DNA of 64,000 nucleotides, taken from assembly GCF_036188265.1 (NCBI RefSeq), contig NZ_CP108093.1:186001-250000 (forward strand). Direction: 5' to 3'. Shown here in pieces: positions 58,697-64,000 of the stretch. The position numbers and the translations under genes were made by a program. The first letter of the stretch is position 1. Every line of letters begins with the position of its first letter. The notes under the pieces were generated by a model. That model did not search any database, was not told the DNA's origin, and saw nothing but the letters and a program-made list of their open reading frames with translations. This DNA comes from Streptomyces sp. NBC_00247 (GTDB taxonomy: Bacteria; Actinomycetota; Actinomycetes; Streptomycetales; Streptomycetaceae).

Positions 58697-59169
58697 CCCG
58701 CAGTAGTGGTGAGCGTCCGGGAGGACGCCGTACCGGTGACGCGGTACGGCAGCAGGGCGAGCCGCAGCGGCTCGGGGACCCTGGTCGGGCGGGTGTCGGT
58801 GTTGGGGCCGCGCATGCAGGCGATCCTCTGCTGCCCCCGGGCGACCAGGGTTTCGCTTCCGTCCGGACCGAGCCGCACGTAGTCGAAGGTGAAGGCGATC
58901 TGGGTCTGGGTGAGGTCCGACAGCCGCATCCTGATGGACAGTTCGTCGAAGGCGGTGATCTCGGCGAAGAACTCGCAGTCCACCTTCAGGGTGAACAGCT
59001 TGAGGTCGGCCCGGATGTCGGCGAGCACGTCGGGTGCCCGGTCGCGCAGGAACATCTCCCGGCAGCGGCCCTGCCAGCGGAGGTAGTTGACGTAGTAGAC
59101 GTTGCCGACGAGATTGGTCTCCTCGAAGCCGACCAGGTGGCGGTACTCGTAGTGGTCCGGTTGCGTCAT
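58693..59169 (-). CDS. Enediyne hot-dog thioesterase (TEBC/E10 type)
   Basis: The 158-residue single hot-dog protein has FEETNLVGNVYYVNYLRWQG, the signature of enediyne thioesterases such as CalE7 and SgcE10, followed by REMFLRDRAP and a beta-rich half ending in the DYVRLGPDGSE strand. It releases the polyene chain from the enediyne PKS by hydrolysis, with decarboxylation giving the heptaene in known systems. Its ATG overlaps the PKS stop (ATGA), so it is made together with the synthase. Confidence 0.95.
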   Translation of the reverse strand: MTQPDHYEYRHLVGFEETNLVGNVYYVNYLRWQGRCREMFLRDRAPDVLADIRADLKLFTLKVDCEFFAEITAFDELSIRMRLSDLTQTQIAFTFDYVRLGPDGSETLVARGQQRIACMRGPNTDTRPTRVPEPLRLALLPYRVTGTASSRTLTTTAG

Positions 59170-62100
59170 CGGGTCCCCTCGGTCAGCACGGTGAAGGACA
59201 TCGGATCGGCGACGCCTTCCAGGGCGGTCGCGAAGGACGTGATGCGGTGTGCGCCGCCGCGGAAGGCCACCCAGCCGGCCGGCAGTCCCGCGTCGCCGTC
59301 CAGGCTCAGCGCGGCCACCGCGTGGCCCGCCTTGCGCAGTGTCTCCACCGCGCCCCACACCCGGGTGGCGGCCAGGCTCAGCGCCTCGCCCCGCCCCTCG
59401 GCGAGCAGCCGTGCCAGCGCCAGGCCGTCGGCGCCGAGCAGCGCCGCCCACTCGTCGGCCGGCCGCTCGGCGGCCACCTCGACGTCGCAGGTGACGGCCT
59501 GGTCGGCGACCACGGCGAAGGTGACACCCGCCGCGTGCGAGGAGGACACCCGTCGCGTGTCGGCCAGTTCGGGCCGTCCGTCGGGCCGGTGGTGCACCTC
59601 GGTGGTACGCCCCAGCGCCCAGCTCACCGCCTGGGCGGTGCGCTGCCGGCGCTCGTCCACCGAGGACCCGTCCACCGGGCCTCCGGGCAGCACGACGCAC
59701 CGCAACGGGTGGCCGAGCGCCGCTTCGACGCGTCGTTCCAGGAAGGGGCCGAGCAGGGCCGGCAGCCAGGGGCCGGCCCCGTCCTGCTTGCGCACCGCCC
59801 GCAGCAGCAGGCCCTCCCAGCGCTCGACCAGCCGGCCCTCCTCGTCACGGACGTCCAGGTCGTAGAGGTAGCTGTCGCCGTCCCGGGACCGCTCGCGGGC
59901 GTCGAGGAACAGCAGTCGGCCGGTGTGTCGCGCCGGCCGGGCCGCGAGACGCAGCCGTGCCACGCTCACCGGCAGCAGTGTGGCGTCGGGCACGCACGCC
60001 TGGATGGAGTGCATGAGCGCGTCGCGGGTACCGGGATCGGCCAGTACCAGTTCGGCCGGGTGGTAGGCGGCGAACCAGTCGGTCCGGGGAGTGTCGTCGA
60101 TCTCGGCCAGGCAGTGCTTGGCGGCCAGGTCCCGGTAGCCGAGCAGCCGCTGGAAGCGGTCGCCCTGGAAGAGCACCGGCCCGTACAGCTCACCGGGTGC
60201 CAGCGGCACCCGCGGAACCTGGTCGGTGACCGGAGCCGGGTCACCGACCGGCTCCGGCCCGCCGAAGCGCAGGGTGGCCCGGAAGTGGTCGGCCTGGAAG
60301 CCGGTCTCACTGCTGCGCACCACCGCCTCGACCGTGCCGGGTCCGGTGACCAGGGCGGCCACCCGCAGGGTCGTCGTGCCGCTCACCGGGACCACGATGG
60401 GCCGCAGGAAAGCCATGTCCTCCAGCACCGGGGTGTCCCGGTGGCCCGTCAGCGCGGTGGCCACCTGGGTCATGGCCTCCATGCCGAGGACGGCGGGGAA
60501 GAGCAGGTCGCCGTCCAGCAGGTGGTCGGCCAGGTAGAGGTCGCTGCCCGCTCCGAGTTCGGCGTCCGCGACCAGTTCGATGCCGGGGTAGTGCACCTGT
60601 ACGCGTTCCAGGAACCGCAGCAGCGGGGGTTCGCGCTGCTCCAGGGTGAGCGTCGGCAGGCCGCCGGCGCGGCCCATCACCACCAGGGCCGGCGGGATAC
60701 CGGGGTCGGCCAGCAGCCGGCCGAGCAGTTCCACGCCTTGGTCGGCGGGGATCGGCTCGATGCCTTCGCGGACCAAACCCTCCAGGACGCCCAGCCGCTC
60801 CCCCATACCGGCACCGGACCAGACCGACCACTCCAGTGCCAGGCAGCGGCAGTCGGGGTAGTCCTGCTGGAACTGGACGGTCAGCTCGGTGAGCCAGTCG
60901 TTGGCGATGGCGTAGTCCGCCTCGCCACGCAGTCCCGCCCGGCCGATGATGCTGCCGAAGGTCACGAAGAGCCGCAGCGCCGCCGGGTCGATCGCGGCCA
61001 GCACCGCTTCCACACCGTCGATCTTGGTGGCCAGCGTGCGGCGGAACGAGTCCTCGTCCAGGTTGGCGAGTGCCTGCGGCTGGTTGCGGCCCGCGCCGTG
61101 CAGCAGGCCGGTGACCGGGCCGAGCGCCTTGGTGATCTCGCCGACCGCGGCCTTGACCTGGTCGACGTCGGTGACGTCGGCCCGCACGTAGTGCACCCGG
61201 ACACCGGCCGCCTCCATGCGGACCAGGTTGTCCGCGAGCTCGGCGTCCTCGGCGGGGTCGGAGCGGCCCATCAGCCCGATCGCCGCACCGCTCGGCCCGG
61301 CCAGCGAGATGGCGCACTCGGCGGTGATGCCCTTGCCGCCGCCGGTGATCAGTAGGACGTCGCCGTCATCCAGCGCCTGGTGGGTGGAGTCCGTCGCGAG
61401 CTCCACCGCCCGCAGCACCGGCTCCCGACGTACGCCGTCCAAGTCGTAGTGCACCTCACCGAATCCGGTGGTGGCCAGCACGTCCGCGGCGATCCGGGTG
61501 CTGATCCGCTCGGCGGCGTCGGCCGTCATGTCCCCGGGCAACGGCAGGGTGACGACGGTGACCGGGATGTCCGGTGCCTCCAGGTGCAGCGTCTTGGCCA
61601 GGCCCGCCGCTCCCCTGCGGTCGCCGACGGCGACCAGCCGGGTGCCGGCGGCGCGCCGGTCCGGGTCGAGCGCGGCTCGGGCGGCGGCGAGCATCAGGCC
61701 GGTGTGCTCCTGACCGCAATCGCGGGGCAGAGCGAGCAGGACGCCCCCGCCGGGCCCGGCCGTGCGCAACCGCTCGGCCAGCGGGCCGGCCAGCGGGTGC
61801 CGGTCGGAGGCGAAGACCTCCCAGTCGCCACCGGGCCCGGCGGCGGGGCCACCGGACGGCTCGGCCGGTGTCAGGTCGACCACGAACGGGCGCACCCAGC
61901 TCGCGACGCCGGGGGCGGCGGACGGCTGGTGGTCGTCGGGCGACTGCTCCGACAGCTCGTCGAGGAGTTCGGCGAGTTGCCCCAGTGTGGAGGTGGCGAA
62001 GGCGGTGGTGACCATGGGTGCGGAGATGCCCAGCTCCTGGGCGGCCTGGTTCATGATCTGGCCGACGGTGATGGAGCTGAGGTGCAGTTCGTCGAGCGGG

Positions 62101-64000
62101 TTGGCCGACGGATCGAGCGTTTCGAACGGGAGTTCGGCCCGCTCGGCGGCAAGCCGGAGCAGCACCTCCAGGCTGGAGGCGTCCTCCCCGTCGGCTGCCG
62201 TGCTGCCGGCGGTGGCCGCGAGAGCGGTGAGCTCGGGCAGCGCGGCCGGTACCGACTGCTCCAGCACGAAGTCCTCACCGTTGGACTCGCAGGGGCTGGC
62301 GAAGAACAGGAACTCCTTGTCCAGCGGCAGCGGCCGGGTGAAGCGCCCGGCGAAGAGCTGACCGTGCCGGACCGGCGCGCCCATCGTCCAGGCAGCGGCG
62401 ACCGTGCCGAGCAGCCCGGTCAGTGACAGGGCGTCCGCCTCGGTGGCGACCGCGGGCACGTCCGGCAGGATCTCGGCGGCCAGCGACTTCAGTACGTGGC
62501 CCGGTCCGACCTCGATCAGCAGGTCGACCTCGCCGTCCATCTCCTGCAGCGCCTCGGTGAACCGGACCGGTTGCAGTACCTGGCGGGTGAGCAGGTCCAC
62601 CACGTCGGTGTCGGCGGGCAGCAGTCCGCCGGTGACGGTGGAGACCAGGCCCTCGCCGATCCGGCCGAACCGCTCGGTCGTCAGGTGCTCGGCGAGTCCG
62701 GCCGCGGCGGGGGCGACGGCCGGTGAGTGGAAGGCGTGCGAGACGTTGATCCTCGCCACGCCGACGCCCTGTCCGGCCGCCAGCGCGCAGACTCGTTCGA
62801 CCGCCGCGACCGGGCCGGACACCACGGTCTGCCGCGGGCTGTTGTAGCCGGCGATCACCACCGGCTCGCCGGCGGTCAGGGTCTCGGCGAGTTCGGGGGT
62901 CGTCGCGAGCGCCGCCATGGTGCCGTCGCCGTCGCTGGCCGCGGCCATGATCCGGCCGCGGGCGCCGGCCGCGCTCAGCACGGTCGGCTCGTCCATGGCG
63001 CCCGCCCAGTGCAGGGCGGTCAGTTCCCCGAGGCTGTGCCCGGTGGCCCGGACCGCCTCGATGCCGAGGATGTCCAGGATCCGCAGGCCCGCGACCGAGG
63101 CGGCCACGATCCGGGGCTGGGCGACGTCGGTGGCGACCAGGTCGCCGTCGGTGGGGAGCGAGAGCCGATCGTACAACTCGTCCACGGCGGCGAACCGGCG
63201 GCGCAGCGCGCCTCCGTCGCCCCGTTTTCCGGCGCCCTGGCCCGGGAAGAGGAAGGCGATCCGGGGGGCCGATCCGGCGCCGCCGAGGAAGACGCCCTTC
63301 TTGGTGTCCACCAGCGTACGGACGCCGGCGGCCAGTTGTCCGGCCAGCTCGGTGAGTCGCTCGGTGGCCTGTTCGGGCGAGGCGACGAGCACTGCGGCGC
63401 GCAACGGCCGGCCGTCCAGCTCGCCCTGCAACGTGGCTGCCAGGTCGCCGAGTTCGGCGTACGACAGCTGGGCGCAGAACTCGGCGAGGCGGGTCGCCTT
63501 CTCCCGCAGTTCCTCCGGGTCGGCGCCGTCCAGCAGGAACAGCTCGGCGTCCTGCCGGGAGGCGACCAGTCTGCGGGTGACGCTCGGCACGGCGCTGCGC
63601 CGCAGGCCGTCCGCGTGCTCGACGACGACGTGGGCGTTGATGCCGCCGAAGCCCATGGAGGAGACCCCGGCCCGGATGGGCATGTCCTCGGGCCACAGCT
63701 CGGCGCGGTCCGGGACCCGCAGCGCGGGCGCGGGGCCGAGGAGTTCGGGATGCGGGTCGAAGTGGCTGGTGGCGGGCGGGATCACCTGGTGGCGGACCGC
63801 GAGGATCGCCTTGAGGAGCCCGGCGACGCCGGCCGCGGCTTTGGTGTGGCCGAAGTTGCCCTTGACGGTGCTCAGGGCGGCCGGGGCGAGTGCACCCGCG
63901 GCGCGGCGTGCCTCGGAGAAGGCGCGCAGCTCGGTGGCGTCACCGACGGCCGTTCCGGTGCCGTGGCCCTCCAAGAGGCCGATGGTCTCCATGCCGAAGC
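59166..64000 (-). CDS. Enediyne iterative type I PKS (5' truncated by window edge)
   Basis: The frame runs off the right edge. The visible 1,610 residues start inside the ketosynthase, with the HGTGT and KGNFGHTKAAAG histidine blocks (residues 10 and about 45 of the visible part). The acyltransferase follows with GQG (251), GHSLGE (318-323) and SHAFHS. Then come an acyl carrier protein with the attachment Ser in LHLSS (about 639), a ketoreductase with GGGKGIT (884) and a dehydratase with DHLLDGDLLFP (1156). A C-terminal phosphopantetheinyl transferase carries DVE (1503-1505) and WGAVETLRK (1546-1554). KS-AT-ACP-KR-DH-PPTase is specific to enediyne PKSE, which builds the linear polyene. The built-in PPTase arms its own carrier. 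The operon is PKS-thioesterase-flavin reductase. Confidence 0.97.
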   Translation of the reverse strand, partial: FGMETIGLLEGHGTGTAVGDATELRAFSEARRAAGALAPAALSTVKGNFGHTKAAAGVAGLLKAILAVRHQVIPPATSHFDPHPELLGPAPALRVPDRAELWPEDMPIRAGVSSMGFGGINAHVVVEHADGLRRSAVPSVTRRLVASRQDAELFLLDGADPEELREKATRLAEFCAQLSYAELGDLAATLQGELDGRPLRAAVLVASPEQATERLTELAGQLAAGVRTLVDTKKGVFLGGAGSAPRIAFLFPGQGAGKRGDGGALRRRFAAVDELYDRLSLPTDGDLVATDVAQPRIVAASVAGLRILDILGIEAVRATGHSLGELTALHWAGAMDEPTVLSAAGARGRIMAAASDGDGTMAALATTPELAETLTAGEPVVIAGYNSPRQTVVSGPVAAVERVCALAAGQGVGVARINVSHAFHSPAVAPAAAGLAEHLTTERFGRIGEGLVSTVTGGLLPADTDVVDLLTRQVLQPVRFTEALQEMDGEVDLLIEVGPGHVLKSLAAEILPDVPAVATEADALSLTGLLGTVAAAWTMGAPVRHGQLFAGRFTRPLPLDKEFLFFASPCESNGEDFVLEQSVPAALPELTALAATAGSTAADGEDASSLEVLLRLAAERAELPFETLDPSANPLDELHLSSITVGQIMNQAAQELGISAPMVTTAFATSTLGQLAELLDELSEQSPDDHQPSAAPGVASWVRPFVVDLTPAEPSGGPAAGPGGDWEVFASDRHPLAGPLAERLRTAGPGGGVLLALPRDCGQEHTGLMLAAARAALDPDRRAAGTRLVAVGDRRGAAGLAKTLHLEAPDIPVTVVTLPLPGDMTADAAERISTRIAADVLATTGFGEVHYDLDGVRREPVLRAVELATDSTHQALDDGDVLLITGGGKGITAECAISLAGPSGAAIGLMGRSDPAEDAELADNLVRMEAAGVRVHYVRADVTDVDQVKAAVGEITKALGPVTGLLHGAGRNQPQALANLDEDSFRRTLATKIDGVEAVLAAIDPAALRLFVTFGSIIGRAGLRGEADYAIANDWLTELTVQFQQDYPDCRCLALEWSVWSGAGMGERLGVLEGLVREGIEPIPADQGVELLGRLLADPGIPPALVVMGRAGGLPTLTLEQREPPLLRFLERVQVHYPGIELVADAELGAGSDLYLADHLLDGDLLFPAVLGMEAMTQVATALTGHRDTPVLEDMAFLRPIVVPVSGTTTLRVAALVTGPGTVEAVVRSSETGFQADHFRATLRFGGPEPVGDPAPVTDQVPRVPLAPGELYGPVLFQGDRFQRLLGYRDLAAKHCLAEIDDTPRTDWFAAYHPAELVLADPGTRDALMHSIQACVPDATLLPVSVARLRLAARPARHTGRLLFLDARERSRDGDSYLYDLDVRDEEGRLVERWEGLLLRAVRKQDGAGPWLPALLGPFLERRVEAALGHPLRCVVLPGGPVDGSSVDERRQRTAQAVSWALGRTTEVHHRPDGRPELADTRRVSSSHAAGVTFAVVADQAVTCDVEVAAERPADEWAALLGADGLALARLLAEGRGEALSLAATRVWGAVETLRKAGHAVAALSLDGDAGLPAGWVAFRGGAHRITSFATALEGVADPMSFTVLTEGTR

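Overview
The window is high-GC DNA with Streptomyces-like gene density, codon use and gene families: an actinobacterial type VII secretion locus, WXG100-type proteins, frequent GTG and TTG starts, and a modular natural-product cluster. Roughly half is a secretion locus and its giant substrate-like protein, and half is accessory and biosynthetic DNA.

Positions 1-32,500 hold a type VII (ESX-like) secretion locus: a beta-helix protein with two CbxX/CfqX AAA domains (its 5' end lies outside the window), a mycosin protease, EccC (minus strand), EccD and EccB, two small WXG100-type proteins, a T7SS-associated protein, a repeat-rich AAWKG-type protein, a YbaB-like protein and a third small WXG-like protein. 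Next comes a 4,948-residue protein with three HExxH metallopeptidase-like motifs and two ADP-ribosyltransferase-like segments, then a membrane-anchored ricin-B lectin protein. The giant protein carries an internal duplication whose first part is nearly identical at the DNA level while the rest has diverged. It is the most unusual object here.

Positions 32,500-40,500 are a patchwork: about 84-bp direct repeats at both ends, a decayed LuxR-type fragment, decayed ISAs1-type and IS5-type transposases, an AraC regulator, an orphan membrane protein, and an odd two-gene unit. That unit is a flavoprotein followed by a PEP-utilising-enzyme relative that has the phosphohistidine and TIM-barrel parts but has lost the usual active-site cysteine.

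Positions 40,900-48,200 carry a run of plus-strand genes: hydroxycinnamoyl-CoA hydratase/lyase-like enzyme, 4-coumarate-CoA-ligase-like enzyme, DUF899 protein, SDR, epoxide-hydrolase-like protein, acyl-CoA-dehydrogenase-fold flavin monooxygenase and an F420/NADP reductase-like protein. Together they could activate and oxidise an aromatic acid. A small inverted-repeat element and hairpins follow.

Positions 48,700-54,250 hold regulatory and transport genes: a VOC protein, an SRPBCC/ArsR pair with four copies of one spaced inverted repeat upstream, an MFS exporter, and a carotenoid-oxygenase gene divergent from a TetR gene.

Positions 54,260-64,000 are the left part of an enediyne-type cluster: a polytopic membrane protein, DUF1702 (UnbL-like), a P450, a flavin reductase, an enediyne hot-dog thioesterase and an enediyne iterative PKS (KS fragment-AT-ACP-KR-DH-phosphopantetheinyl transferase) that runs off the right edge. 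The aromatic-acid genes may belong to the same cluster as a peripheral-group pathway; that is inference. No tRNA, rRNA or CRISPR array was seen.
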